DNA from: Priapulus caudatus | Lineage: Eukaryota > Priapulida > Priapulimorpha > Priapulimorphida > Priapulidae | Direction: 5' to 3' | NCBI RefSeq assembly: GCF_000485595.1 | Contig: NW_014577190.1 | Span: 159,237 to 210,526, forward strand | Length of the DNA stretch: 51,290 nt | Program-made: the position numbers and the translations under genes | The notes under the pieces: model-generated | Told to the model about the DNA's origin: nothing | The model's database searches: none | Seen by the model: only the letters and a program-made list of their open reading frames with translations | Shown here: piece after piece, positions 1 through 13,061 of the stretch | Numbering within the stretch: the stretch's first letter is position 1 | Layout of the letters: every line of letters begins with the position of its first letter

Positions 1-59
1 CCCCTTCTCCCGTACCCCACCCCCTGTACCCCCCTCGTTATTGGCCCAGGACCAACCCG

Positions 60-238
60 TCAAAAAAAAATTATCAAAATCTGTCCGTAATTTTTTTTAG
101 ATATCTCGTTGACAGACAAACAAACCAACAAACCAACAAACCAGCAAACACACAAACGAACAGGGGCGAAAACATAACCTCCTTGGCGGAGGTAACAAAC
201 GAACAGGGGCGAAAACATAACCTCCTTGGCGGAGGTAA
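60..238. repeat. Dispersed repeat end with 43-bp tandem duplication
   Basis: A run of CAAAC/CAACAAACC repeats (about 113-160) leads into a block ending in a small palindrome, CCTCCTTGGCGGAGG. The block from about 153 is duplicated in tandem with a 43-base period (copies start near 153 and 196). Tails of this kind are common dispersed repeats in marine invertebrate genomes (recalled, not searched). The left part probably belongs to the same element, which is cut by the window edge. Confidence 0.55.
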
Positions 239-609
239 TGGAAAGGCCAGCATGTAAATATGTGCTATGTAAATATTAACATTTAAAACCCAAACCATAC
301 ATTATACAACAAAATGCACGAAGTGTTGATGCGTTAAATGTAAAGTAAACGCTCTATTTTTACATTTGAGCGAACACTAGCATGCTTATACATTACATTT
401 CTCACCTATTCGTTCGTCAACCAGTTCGGAATCATGACGTGAATGCCGTGTGAACATTGCTCCCTCCATACCCTGTAAGAAGAACAGTAACCCTAATCTC
501 CACATCTTAACCATTTTACATTTGCGTCTATGCGATATAATCGGAAATCCTTAATAGTTTTTATAGAAAAGTATAAGGATGGGTTGTCGCTATTCATATT
601 GATATTTTG

Positions 610-610
<1 letters not shown>

Positions 611-655
<45 letters not shown>
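611..655. repeat. (AT)n microsatellite
   Basis: Uninterrupted AT dinucleotide repeat of about 22 units, between TTTTGATA and TTGCGAG. Confidence 0.95.
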
Positions 656-656
<1 letters not shown>

Positions 657-890
657 CGAGTACTCCGTGTTTGCTACAGGGCATTGCATCGATACGTCGC
701 AAAAAATAAAAGAGGGAGTGAGGGCTGCAGAGGTTGGGCTGGGAGCTCTCATAATAAGTCCGGGAGAGACATCTGGGCCTAGTAACGTGGGAAGAAAGCT
801 ACATTTTGATATAATAATTTTGAGAAGACTGCCCGTAATATGGCAAGACCTTGTAAATTTAGCAGAGTACCCTATATTACCGTTACACCG

Positions 891-891
<1 letters not shown>

Positions 892-936
<45 letters not shown>

Positions 937-1065
937 TGGTGGTGTGTGTGTTCGTGTTGTGGTATGTAGTGCGTGGCGGTTACGTGGTGCGTTGCCGTGT
1001 GCCGTGGCGTGTGCGTGTGCGTGGTGTGCGTGTGGTGGCGTGTGCAGCGTCTGCGTGTGTTGCAT
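892..1065. repeat. (TG)n microsatellite with degenerate GT-rich flank
   Basis: Pure TG repeat to about 934, followed by a GT/GC-rich decayed part (GTGGTG, GCGTGTGCG) to about 1065. Cys-Val and His-Thr reading frames here come from the repeat. Confidence 0.9.
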
Positions 1066-1399
1066 AGTCGAATATGTCGTATAACGTTATAATTCGTGTG
1101 CCTTGACACCCGGTTTCGCGGCAAATGAATGGTTTCTGGGATTAGGGAGGTGTTGACTTAGCATCTGCACAATGACTTTATTACTCTTTCTCAACATTAC
1201 ATTAACTATAATTACACGGTGTGTCCATGGGTTGATTTCTTACGATATAATCATAATCTGAGATATAGACAAGGGATCTACGTTACACAGGATCTTTTTT
1301 CATATGGGCGTAGCGCGCATGTGCGAGAAACGGTGTTCATGTTAAGGGGAAGTATACATAGCGGCACCTCAACACGAGACACGTGGCGCGAGCGCGCGA

Positions 1400-1512
1400 A
1401 CACACACACAACACCAAACACACACATCACACACACACAACACACACACACAACCACCCACACACGACGCCACGCCGCACACACACACTACGACCACACA
1501 CACACACCACAA
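1400..1512. repeat. Degenerate (CA)n tract
   Basis: CACACA runs interrupted by CAACAC, ACGACG and CCACCC. It makes Thr-His frames on both strands that are not genes. Confidence 0.85.
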
Positions 1513-3360
1513 AACTAACTATTTATCCTATATTATCAAAATTTAGCTTTACTAATGCGAGCTGGAATCGGGATAACATTTGATTTTCTCAGTCTTACAA
1601 AAATCTAGTGTTGCTTGTACCAGTAAGGAACTATTGTTCCCTATGGATATAATTATAAATAATATAACACAAATGCGTGCGATATGCAGGAGATTTTAGT
1701 AGCTGGCTAGCGCCTATTCACCAGTCAGAATATAACGCGGTACATTCTAGTCCGGAAGCAGATGGCAATTTTACCGTCTGCCGCGATGATATCGTCTCGA
1801 TTCTTTGTGATATTTTTCCTTCAGCTCCTCCGGTTGAGGATGAAGATCGTAGCGAATGTTCGAGCAGTATTACCATTCCACATCTGCGCGCCACCTCCTA
1901 GACCTTATGAAAGAGACGCCTGTTCTGTGGGGGGATACGCATTTATGGCAACTACGACATACGATTACGTTCTATGACGACTATTTGTATTAGGCAGCGA
2001 TTCTTTCATATCGACAAATATTAGGCAGTCACTATCGATCCGACTTTACAGCTGAATTCACTGCTTGCGTTCATAATGCGCTCCTAAACTCTAGTGATGC
2101 GCACACACATACCGCAATATTTGTATAGAGAGCGCGTATTATGCGTAGTGTGCGCATTTGTCATAGATGCAAAGCAGAAAATATCTGATATCCCTATCGG
2201 CCACCTTTCCTACAATGCCGCGCAATTACTTCAATGCCGTCTAGTGCTTTGCGATTTAACCACCAACAGTGCCATATCGTGCGTACCCCGGCAAGACAGG
2301 CTGATGGTACACGATGCATGAGTTATACGCCTATCCTCTAATGTGGGGTGTAAACGTTCGAACGGCCAACTAGGCGATACATTAGCATAACATTTTAAGT
2401 TGGGCAGTTACATTAATTTCGCGTAAGCGACACAGCAATTGCCACACTTGAATTAAATAACGAAATCTTGAAGTACAACAACAAATTAAATCAAACAGAT
2501 ATACGTCACTTCGTTGCGTCCAGCTAGAATATAGATGCTTGCTTAGGCTCACATTATATCTATTAGAGGAAGACGTATGTGGAGCAGTAGGCAAAGGTAT
2601 TGTAGTTGTTACAATTACAAATATCTTCTTCTTACTGCTGTGTATAACCACGATTTAGCACGTGATGCTAAGATAGTTCTATTAATAGCACGTGTCGTGT
2701 TTACAACGCCACTATATTTTGAAGGCATATTTATACACATAATTTTTTTATTACGCACATACAGTTAAAGGCCACGAACGTTGCAACCGCGCGTCACACA
2801 CGCACACATTCATGACGGACTGGTGGCAGTTACACGCAGCACAGAGAGACAGTAAAGACTGAGCGAGATAGACATATAAATAGTTCTAGATTTATCCAGA
2901 CTAGGCCTACGGAGCCTCACATGGGTTGAATTTTGTTTACAAACTCCCATTCGTCGATCTGGCGAACGCCGGTACGATGTATACGGTGCAGCTATATATT
3001 GCACGTTGGATTGCGCGCCACTTACCGGTTGATCGATTGCAACGTGTGAGCGGGAAAGTGTGAACGAACGACACGGGAGCCACAGTATCGAAGCAATTTG
3101 AGTGCGTTGTCTGGTCATTGACACTGACAAGTATTGCATGATCAAGCTTGGTCATTGACAACGTATGAAGCGTGGAAAGATATCGAGTAGGCAATCGATC
3201 TTGTAGTGTCTTTATCTTGCTTCACGATCTAGTGTGAGATGGCATCGCTCTAGGACTGTGGTAGTTCGGCTCGCGTCAACAGTTGCTACTCCGCGCGTGC
3301 TCTCGTAGCAGTTTTATTAGCTAATTCACCTGTAATATAATTGGGCATATCCGCTCTCAT

Positions 3361-3408
<48 letters not shown>

Positions 3409-3415
3409 CTCTCTC
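3361..3415. repeat. (CT)n microsatellite
   Basis: CT dinucleotide tract with one TCCT interruption near its right end. Confidence 0.93.
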
Positions 3416-4327
3416 ATTGTCTCTTACGTCTCTCGTTCTCGCTCTCAATAGTCCTGCGCATATTCGATCATTCACAGCGCTGTCTAATGCTAGCTTCGCA
3501 TTGCGATGAAAATGACGAACTATAACAATAGTGATAATGTCATTATATCCAAGTGTTAACGTTAGGATTTGAGTTTTTTCAGACGATATAAATGTCGCAG
3601 TCATATTATGTGATAGGTATATAATGCGCACTATAAGTACGATTACGATTGACTCAGTCGGATTGCTCATTTAAAGTATTTCGTGTTTTTTTGCCTGCAA
3701 ACCTGTTGACATACGATTCGGTATTCACTTTTGTATGGATCTCTCTTATAGGAACGCAATAGATATTTATGATTTCGATTGTTAGGGCGTCACGGTCAAA
3801 GAACACCGCTTGAGCAATGGCACTATATCTAAAATCTTTTAGATCTCCTCAACATTCTAAACTCAATATTGGTGTGTTTACAACAAAAGCCCAATTCTTT
3901 TTGTTATGTCCGATCCACTCTATCTACTTCAGCAAAGCTTTTCCTATTTCTCTTTTTCCTTCATCGCCACATGGCAGCAAATAGGATTTACCATTTTAGG
4001 TTTAGCCATTTAGTTAGACGCCATGCGAGGAATTATCATGTCGGACCCAATTACCAAAAAGGTTACGAGAAACGAGGGAAGATTATCTTAATGCTTTATA
4101 AAACTTACCCGTAGTTTTCACCGTATGTCGAGAGGTAATTGTTGCATTAACGCAATATCCCGTGGATTATTTCAAGTACACAGGCCTATAAGCAATCAAA
4201 GAATTTTGAGACGATAATACATTTTGTTAACTAATAAGATATTTCGTTCTTTTCTGAGGTCAAAAACAATTTAACACACCACATCAGAACAAAACACGCA
4301 CCTATATTAATGTATATAGATACATAT

Positions 4328-4360
<33 letters not shown>

Positions 4361-4547
4361 TTAATTAATCTATATATTATTGTTGCACGTGATTTTAGTT
4401 AGTCCTAACGTATTATCCGTGTAGTTGAAACGACGACGCTACTACTTCTTCTCTAGGCCCCCAGCTGAGCATATAATCGCCGAAATAATTTCCTCAGAGT
4501 TGACTGCTGAGTTCCCATTTGTGCGCCACAACATTGGCCGACACACA

Positions 4548-4574
4548 TTCGCGGGTTTGAATCCCACCTCGGGA
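4548..4574 (+). other. tRNA-like box B remnant, possible SINE fragment
   Basis: The segment contains GGTTTGAATCC, one base from the tRNA internal promoter box B consensus (GGTTCGAANCC), with a 4/5-paired T-arm stem (GCGGG/CCCAC). I could not fold an acceptor stem, D arm or anticodon arm upstream, so it is not a tRNA gene. A tRNA-derived SINE fragment or chance are both possible. Confidence 0.25.
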
Positions 4575-4837
4575 AATGCTGTTTCTTTACTTTTGGACTG
4601 TTTAGTATGTTCTCTGCCACTTTGTTTACTACATCTAAACGTTTAGTAAAGATCCAGAATAAAATATGGTAGATGATAATAATAGCGCAACTGACGGGAA
4701 CACTTCACGGAAGCCTATGTAGATTACAGATCAAATATTATTATTTTTTATATTATTTTTATTTTATTAGTTTTAATTTTTCATTTTTTTTTTAATGTCT
4801 TTTATCTTTTGAGTTCTTATTATTTTTTACGTTTGGT

Positions 4838-5370
4838 GGATGGCTATGGGATGGGATGGCATGCGATGGCATGCGATGGCATGCGATGAGATGGGATGAG
4901 ATGGGATGTGATGGGATGAGATGGGATGGTATGGCATGGCATGGGATGGGATGGGATGGGATGGTATGGGAAGGGATGGGATGGGATGGGATGGCATGGG
5001 ATGGGATGGCATGGCATGGCATGGCATGGCATGGCATGGGATGGGATGGAATGGCATGGCATGGCATGGCATAGCATGGGATGGGATGGCATGTCATGGC
5101 ATGGCATGGGATGTCATGGCATGGCATGGGATGCGATGAGATGAGATGGGATGGGATGGGATGGGATGGGATATGGGATGGGATGGGATGGGATGCGGTG
5201 CGATGGGATGGGATGGCATAGCATGGCATGGCATGGCATGGCATGGCATGCGATGGGATGGGATGGGATATGGGATGGGATGGGATGGGATGCGGTGCGA
5301 TGGGATGGGATGGCATAGCATGGAATGGGATGGGATGGATGGATGGATGCATGGATGGATGCATGGATAG
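4838..5370. repeat. (ATGGG/ATGGC)n pentanucleotide satellite
   Basis: About 530 bases of a 5-base unit, ATGGS, with variants ATGCG, ATGAG and ATGTC. The right end is partly organised as a higher-order duplication: a segment of about 95-100 bases near 5160-5255 reappears near 5255-5325, including the GGATGCGGTGCGATGGG variant. It ends in GGAT/GATA units. Because the unit has no stop in several frames, open frames run through on both strands (Gly-Met-Trp-Asp or His-Pro-Ile-Pro-Ser); they are not genes. Confidence 0.95.
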
Positions 5371-5647
5371 ATAGATAGTTAGATTTTTGTGGGTAATTTC
5401 CTTTCAACCAAGCGGTCACCAACTGAGTAACGCCACTGATTTCCCCGGGCAACGCCGGGTATCCCGCATTTTTTTTGATAAGATCTATTGGTTTAACCAA
5501 ATTTAATAGCCCGTAAACGTTTTCTGCTACAAAGAGTTTCCAATGCAGCTGCAACCAATACTACGGAAGGCAACTACGTGAGCGTATGCGTGAACATGAA
5601 CATCCGCATTGTCTCTCACTAGCTGTATGGCATCTCGCTTCCGACTA

Positions 5648-5702
5648 CTCCATTCTACTCCGTTCTACTCCATTCTACTCTATTCGTCTCTCATTCTACT
5701 CC
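5648..5702. repeat. 10-bp minisatellite (CCATTCTACT)n
   Basis: Four to five imperfect copies of a CCATTCTACT/CCGTTCTACT unit, with a diverged last part. Confidence 0.75.
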
Positions 5703-7033
5703 GTCCACGGCTTACATTTCGTGGTTCAGGGTTAGGGAAATCTGTGCTCGGGAAAGCAATCCGTCGTGATACACCTATATCGATCTAAGAACGTATATCT
5801 AAATCAAACAAGGTTAGCCACTGCTCAAGCCAAGGTTTTATTTACCAAGGTTTTACTTCGCAATGTGACCAAGAATGCCGACTGAATAACAAGCACCATT
5901 GATGCGAATCTATATACGTTAATCGTAACATGCTTACTATCGCCAGAATCCTATACCATTGCGTCCGTTAGTATTGCCGTGAACATATTCATACTCTAAT
6001 ACTTACACGAGTATAAATGCTTGCTAATGAAAACATTATCTTTAATAATTATGACGCATCACGTAGACAAAAAATACCGCTTGATTGCCGACATGGGTTT
6101 TAAATGCGTGGAAATAACCCGTCTTGAATAGTATGTCCGCTTGCAGACCTCGTTTAATCTTAACTCTGTAGAGTAAAACAAGTATATGGTTATTTTTTTC
6201 AAAAATTCCCATTTCGCATGTTCATCCGCGTAAATTACAAACGCGCCACAAAGTATTAATAAAACTTTTCGTAACGTAACAATTTTCGGACAATAATAGA
6301 AAGTCTTCATTTACACGAGTTATTAGAAACAACGGAATTTATGTAGTGTCTAGCCTTGATGACCATGGTAGTATTACTAAGGTTATTTTATAGCAGCAAT
6401 ATCAATTTTACCTTCTTGTTTACTGTTTAACACCAGAAAACTCAGTCTTGTCACGCAATCAGGTGTCACACGTAGACGAGGCTACTAATTTTCTACAAAC
6501 TTCTCATAAACATTACGTTGTGCTTATCTCGTCCTTAACGTCATGTGTGGCTTATATGCAATGCCTGTAAGCCATGCGCTTACCTTTCACCCATTAAGCT
6601 TGCTATATATCGTGTAATCACGGCTCTCCAAAGTCTGTTAAGCCTACAGATAACAAACCAACTGAAAGCCTAAAGAGACATATATAGCTGACGAAAGCCC
6701 GTCACACTTCACAGCTTTCAATCAGTGTCAACTGTTATTTGGAAGGAAATCTATTAGTAGCACGTAACCGTAATATGGGGGACGGTGGTTGACTGTTATT
6801 TGGCGAGTATTGCATTGCAGACGTAATCCATGTTTAAACTCCCTGCTAGCTTCATATTGAGAATGAATAGCCTTTAAAACGTTGAAATGCAAAATCGACA
6901 GAATAGAATAGCATTTTCGATAGAACAGATACAGAGGTGTAGCCGCGATGTTGCGCACGCGCGCAAGTGTCTGCGTGAGAGCGTTCGTGTACGTGTGCGT
7001 AAGTGTGCTTACGTATGTCCGGGAGATGAGGGT

Positions 7034-7090
7034 GTGAATCCGCTTATGCGCGCGTGAACCCGCTTATGCGCGCGTGTACTTACTTATGCA
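7034..7090. repeat. Tandem repeat with GCTTATGCGCGCGTG unit
   Basis: Two near-perfect copies of a unit of about 21 bases containing CCGCTTATGCGCGCGTG, then a decayed third copy (CTTACTTATGCATGCGC). Confidence 0.7.
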
Positions 7091-7136
7091 TGCGCAATCG
7101 TGCGTCTACTCAATCCGCGTATCTATTATTCGTTTA

Positions 7137-7712
7137 CAGGGGTCGGTTTCACGAAGCGTAATTAACTTTAATTATGATTAAATTACTAATCATAATTAAC
7201 CTCCTGTAATTATGATTAGGTTAGTTAATCATACTTAAAAATCTGTTTCACGAAGCGATTTAAGTACATATTTAACTAATCACATAATTAGCCGACTTAA
7301 ATATGAATTATACACTGTATTCAAAATGGCGGACAACGCCAAAAGTATCTGCAAATTCAGTACATGAAAAGGAATTAATTTGCAATTATAATGACTAAAT
7401 TAGTATAGCTAATCTTAAATAATTTAAATTTCCTTGGGAAAAAATTTAAGTAAAATGTCCAATTGTAAAATCTGCAGCATACTTAATATACTAGTACTAC
7501 CTACATACTACTACTAGTACTAGCAACTAATTATGATTAGTGAATTTAATCATGCTCCTGAGTAGAATTGAATATTGTGATTAACTTAATCATGATTGAA
7601 GTTAATTACGCTTCGTGAAACAGTCACTTCAATTTAAGTACGGGAGGTTAATCATGATTAGTGATTTAATCATGATTAAGGACTTAATTACGCATTGTGA
7701 AACCGGCCCCTG
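7137..7712. mobile_element. Non-autonomous transposon with CAGGGG... terminal inverted repeats
   Basis: The left end CAGGGGTCGGTTTCACGAAG and the right end, ...GTGAAACCGGCCCCTG, are inverted repeats matching about 26 of 29 bases (outer part CAGGGGYCGGTTTCAC). The 576-base interior is AT-rich and full of sub-palindromes based on TAATCATGATTA, plus an internal inverted copy of the CACGAAGCG motif near 7247 and 7611. No coding capacity is visible. The flanks are GTTTA and GTATA, at best an imperfect 5-base target duplication. CAGGG ends are usual for hAT elements, but no 8-base duplication is seen, so the superfamily is uncertain. Confidence 0.8.
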
Positions 7713-8093
7713 GTATATATCTCTAATACAACAAAGCTCTGAGGTGTTACTACTGAGATGACATATTTCTGATTGTCAATGTAGAACAGGTGAGAGAGAT
7801 CTTATTGGAACACATGATAATGAACAATCATATTTATCATCGGATTGTGCCTTTTGTTATATATATATATAGCGGCTTATTTTGGAATTAACTCTAGAGA
7901 AATTACGCCTGTATAAATCTTCGCCATGTTAGAAAGTAAGACCATGCAATGTTGTGAATTAAACAGCTTGACTCTTGCAGAAATGTAGGTGAGATGTCAC
8001 TCCGTTATGGCTATGATGATAAAATAGAGATTTTCTCCAAATACTGTACGTAATAGTAAAATAGCTCAAAATTACGACATTGCGTGATGTCTT

Positions 8094-8450
8094 TCATAAA
8101 AATAAACATAGCAGCAGCGCTCGTCTGTTACATGTTCTTCTGCCGATTACTGATAATATCAGGAGTCTATCAATAGACTCCTGATAATATATAAACAACA
8201 TGTTGGCACGAAAAAGGATACGTTCGATAGCAGCATTCAACAATGCATATTGAATGCGTATGGTTTCAGCCCGAAACCTGAAATGATCGAGCTTCTTGAA
8301 CAACACAAGGTCGCCGATGCAGTAGCGCTTGTAACGCAATCGATAAACCACCTTTTGTTCTCCCACGCAGTGCCGATAAGCTTCGCACAATACGGCGTAA
8401 CTAATGGTCCAATCGCGCCGTTGATATGTGAAGCAGTATAATCTCATCAA
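8094..8450 (-). other. Unrecognised open frame between two hairpins
   Basis: A 118-codon frame on the minus strand overlaps a 63-codon frame on the plus strand (8250-8441). Neither matches a family I recognise, and base composition does not choose between them. Perfect hairpins lie inside or beside the module: at about 8153-8192 (ATCAGGAGTC loop) and 8457-8497 (GAGTACATAATAGAG arm). That suggests transposon-derived sequence rather than a host gene. Confidence 0.2.
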
Positions 8451-8497
8451 GAGTACATAATAGAGAATCTCTATTATGAGCGCTTGATCTTATGTAC
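8447..8497. repeat. Short hairpin of the CAAGAGTAC...type
   Basis: CATAATAGAGAATCTCTATTATG is an inner palindrome inside a wider imperfect one ending in TCAAGAGTAC / TTATGTAC. A related hairpin stands at 25866-25901 and a looser one at 9077-9118, so this looks like a small dispersed snap-back family. Confidence 0.55.
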
Positions 8498-9076
8498 AAG
8501 GTCTAACGCAAATGCGAGTAGCCTGCGAGGGCTGATACGAATTAGGACAACATACACGTGTTGTGTCACATGCGATATTGGCCAGTGTATGTTTACAATA
8601 GTATGAAGCGCGATTTCAAATGAATAATAATAAAATTAGTTGAAGGGGTCATAGTTTTGTTATTGCTGCGAAGTGCGCGCGAACACGCACACGCAGGCGC
8701 GCGCATGACCTCACATATACACGCCCGGACGTACGAAAACACACGCGCGCGCGCGTTCAATGGACCTCGAGTGTTCCTAATCGTCTGCAATATCTATATT
8801 GACTATGAACAGCAACGTGCTTTTATTAAATGGCAAAATATATCTTACGCGTTTCGTTGAATTTGTTGAATGAGAATTTGTTGAATGAGAATTTGTTGTA
8901 TGAGAAACATCACATTGTGTTAATAGTAATGCTAGCAATAACGTATAATTGTTATGAAGTGGTTCATCGCATCTTATCCATAACTGTTGCACAATTAAAC
9001 CATACACAGTCCAAACTATCTGCTTATTGCCTATATAAATATATAAAGATATATATATATAATTATATATATATAA

Positions 9077-9118
9077 TCAAGAACTAATAATACCTATTAT
9101 TAGAGGCATTATTAGCTC
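9077..9118. repeat. Hairpin ATCAAGA...TCTTGAT
   Basis: Imperfect inverted repeat with arms ATCAAGAACTAATAAT and ATTATTAGCTCTTGAT, lying between AT-rich tracts (9045-9076 and 9121-9170). Confidence 0.5.
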
Positions 9119-9179
9119 TTGATATAATATATATATATATATATAATATATATTTATTTATTTATTTATATATGGGGCG

Positions 9180-9236
9180 AGAGAGAGAGAAGAAGGAGAG
9201 AAAGACAGATAATGAGAGAGAAAGAGAGAGAGACAG

Positions 9237-9331
<95 letters not shown>
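9180..9331. repeat. (GA)n microsatellite
   Basis: GA-rich start with GAAGAAGGAG interruptions, then a pure GA tract from about 9243 to 9331. Confidence 0.95.
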
Positions 9332-9335
<4 letters not shown>

Positions 9336-9780
9336 TATAGATAGATAGATAGATAGATTAGATAGATAGATAGCATAGAATAGATAGATAAATAGATAGA
9401 TAGATGCTAGATCGATAGAATAGATAGATAGATAGATAGATAGATAACGATTTAGATTAGATAGACAATAGATAGATAGACAGATAGATACGATAGATAA
9501 GATAGATAGATAGAACGATAGATAGATAGACTAGATAGAATAGATAGGATAGATACGATAGATAGATAGATAATAGATAGATAGATAGATAGTAGATACG
9601 ATAGATAGATAGATAGATAGATAAGACACGACAGACAGACAGAGCAGACGCCAGATAGACCCATAATAGGATAGACTAGAATAAGATATGATAGATAGAT
9701 AGATAAATAGATAGATAGCTAGATAGATAGATAGATAGATAGGCTAGAATAGATAGATATGATAGATAGATTCGATAGAT

Positions 9781-9821
<41 letters not shown>

Positions 9822-9853
9822 CACGATAGACTAGATAGATAAATAGACTAGAT

Positions 9854-9937
<84 letters not shown>

Positions 9938-9955
9938 TATAGATAGATAGACATA
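9332..9955. repeat. (GATA)n microsatellite block
   Basis: About 620 bases of GATA repeat with many one-base interruptions (GATTAGAT, GATACGAT), continuous with the GA tract on its left. The purest part is about 9855-9935. Ser-Ile-Tyr-Leu frames on the minus strand come only from the repeat. Confidence 0.95.
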
Positions 9956-12630
9956 AACTACCATTTGGCAAACTTACATATCTTGCCGCAGCTCCAAGCT
10001 TGCTAAAAATCAGTGATAATAACTCCATAATTACTATATAGTTTAAGATCTCATATTTGTCAAAAATGATTACTAGTTAACAGTAACTGCATCAAAAATC
10101 ACCAATTACAAATACCTATGCCGCCATTTCATGTTGCAGAGTACCAATGCTTGCAGTATTCACGTAAGATGCCCTTAAAATGTCAAGCAATATGAGCCGT
10201 TTAGGCGAACCTCAACTAAGTGTAGAATCATGTATTTAACCGGTTCGTTGGGTCTTTGTGTGCGAATAATTGGTATAAACCATTACGGAGAACATAGATG
10301 TCCGCCCACTCGCATTGCAGAATGAATGTTTTTAAGCATGTATTACCAAATACAGAGGCAGGTCGGCGGGGAGGTGTGGGGGTGCTGGCAGTTCGTGTAG
10401 GTGTAGAGATTGTAGTCTTTCAGAGCCTCTGTATGTACGATGTTTAATTGACACCGTTCCGAGTATTTGTGAGAATATCTAAGTTTTGTTGGCTGCTGAG
10501 TCGAGAGCACTCACCTTCAAATTGCCTTGTGCAAAGCAGGGTGTATTCAAATCTACGCCTACGAGTTTATTGTATGGTCCTGAGTTTTATTGATTGACAT
10601 AGCAAAGTTTATGCTGACTGGAAGGCTGAAGCCTCTTGAACTGGAAAGGAATTAAGGCAGGAAGAATTTAGTGTAATTTCGGGTATATAAGCGCATGTTC
10701 TGCACCCACGCAACCACGCACATTTACTAGATACCAGATACTATACTTACTCACCGCGCAGTACCAGAGCTGTCTGTGTGATAAGTTGCAGGGGCGTAGC
10801 CAGGAGCGCCCCTCCCCCAGCGGGATCGGGAGTTCCGCTCAAATGCATACAATTTTTGGTAACCCTTTTTCGAATTCCAAATATCGGTGGTGGTTAAGAC
10901 AAATTAACAAAATTAGCAACAATGAAATGTTTCGTCCTCATTATCGATGGCTTCGCAGCATTGTGCAGCACACATTCATTCACAGCACAGTAGCCATATT
11001 ATTATTTTAGTGGGTTGATACAAGCATTTACGTACACAGGCCCAGTTCTGATGACAAATTCTGCATAATTAAAGCAAATGTCAACAGATCGCAGACAGTA
11101 ACGAACAAACCACACGAGGCGTGGGTATAGGACACGTTGTCACAATATGTAACAATCAATCCTCGAAATGGTCCGATTAATTAGGAGACTCCGCGCAAAC
11201 ATGAGTGTCAGAAGTGAGAGTTTTCACACTGCCAGTTTTGTACAAAACAAACAAGTCCGGGAACACCCCCAATTATTGTCTACGCTTCTAATCACAATGA
11301 AAATTGTTCCCAGAAACTCATTAGGACTCATTAATTATAATTACAGTATAATTATATTCAGTACACGTATATGTATATAATTCACGCAGTATTGTGAGAA
11401 TAAAGTGAGAAATAATTAAATTAGCATTGCGTAAGGTTTTTATTTATTGCCATAAAATTAATTAACGGCACTATAGCGCTGGCGGGTTTGCCGCAATTTC
11501 TTATGTTTCAATAGTATAAAGTTCCATGGCTGTAATGAGATCCCCCCCCCACACACACACACACTTTTTCAGCTGGCCACGCCTCTGAATAACGTCGTCA
11601 TCGTATCGTATCCGATACCGACTTAACATATTCTAACACATAAAGTTAATCGCTCACGATTATCCCGTTTGTACATATAGCAACACATCATTAGGCAATT
11701 ACCCTATAGTAAAACAAACCACTCTTACAATATATATTGGCACCTCAAGACTTAGAGTACCGCCAAAACCAATGTAGTCATAGGCAGAAAAAAAACATTA
11801 GACTGGTCGCTATAGCCTTCATATTAGGCGTTGCGCAACAGTAGCGTGCGTCCATATAGGAAGCTGACCTGCATAATCATCAAACAGAAATGAAATAAAA
11901 AATACTTGGAGAGTTTCGGCGCATACGTGACATGCGCTATATTCATGCTAAATGGTCACAGATTCAAAGTCCAATCTTCACTCGAAACTTTTGCGAGATT
12001 GTTTTATAGATTTTTCAGCATGTAGTCGGATCCCGTCTCAAACACAAAAACGGCGAACCGGTTACCATGGTTACACCACTTACCGCAATGACACAATTAC
12101 ACGACAAGACCAATCTCACGTCTATTGCCTTCTAGACATCCGTGAGGTCACTACCATGCGTGCATATTCCAAATTGGTGCACTCTGGCACTGAATTCTAC
12201 GGCAAAAAAGCACATTCAAAAATGCATTTTCCAGAGACGAAATAGTGCATCGTTGGTGAACAATTGACGGAAGGCTATACCTATACTACTGTTGTGTATG
12301 CCCCCTTTATATATTGGTCTCAAATGAAGCCAGTGACAGCTGACGAATGGATTAGAACTCCAAATCTCGGTTCATGAGCTGGTTCTCCGAAGCTCCGACC
12401 ACCGCCGTAATGTCTATATGCCCCGATTCTTTGACTATACAGTGGGACGGGACCAGAGTGCGTCCTAAAGTCCGTGCTTGCTGGCTACTTCGAAACCATA
12501 TAGGAATTAAATACGAGTGTCCAGTGCGAGGGTGCGTAACAACAATGAGAAACAACAGCTGTTGGCTCTGAAGAGTGAAGCGCCTGTAAAGCCGCAAAGG
12601 TGTATCAAAATTTCTGAATAGCAGTGCACA

Positions 12631-12680
12631 TTATAGTGCACGCTGCTCTAATGCACACTGCTCTAATGCACACTGCTTGC
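12631..12680. repeat. Short tandem repeat CTGCTCTAATGCACA
   Basis: Two to three copies of a CTGCTCTAATGCACA unit, preceded by the small palindrome GTGCACTATAATGTGCAC on the opposite strand. Confidence 0.6.
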
Positions 12681-13061
12681 TTCATTGAAAGGATATAATT
12701 ATTCAATTCTTTGTTCCAAGAGACAGCTAGGTCCTACATATATAGTACCTCTAGACTAGTATGTAAACCAATGAAGTAAATCTGTGTGCGTGCGCGTGTA
12801 CGTATAGTATGCTTCAACATTTATCAATTCATGTACATTATTAACCCATAGATTTATAAACAGAGGGTAATCTGTGAACGCACGGTTGAGTGTGGAAAAA
12901 ACGGAGGGTGATCGATTCGCAGTCGTGTGACTGCATGGAGAATGGCGTAATTTGATTCGTAAGCAAATGATGCTTAATCGCTACATCGATTTATTGTAGG
13001 CCCCCTACGTATTATACAGATATATATTAAGGGGCAAATTGATGTTGAGGATGAAAACACA

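Noticed and set aside
4548-4574. tRNA gene
   Set aside because: A box B-like sequence exists, but no acceptor stem, D arm or anticodon arm can be paired.
4792-5554. Long His-Pro-Ile-Pro-Ser and Gly-Met-Trp-Asp frames
   Set aside because: They arise from the ATGGS satellite; no codon bias or motif beyond the repeat.
9332-9955. CRISPR-like regular array
   Set aside because: GATA units without unique spacers: a microsatellite. No array with spaced repeats occurs in the window.
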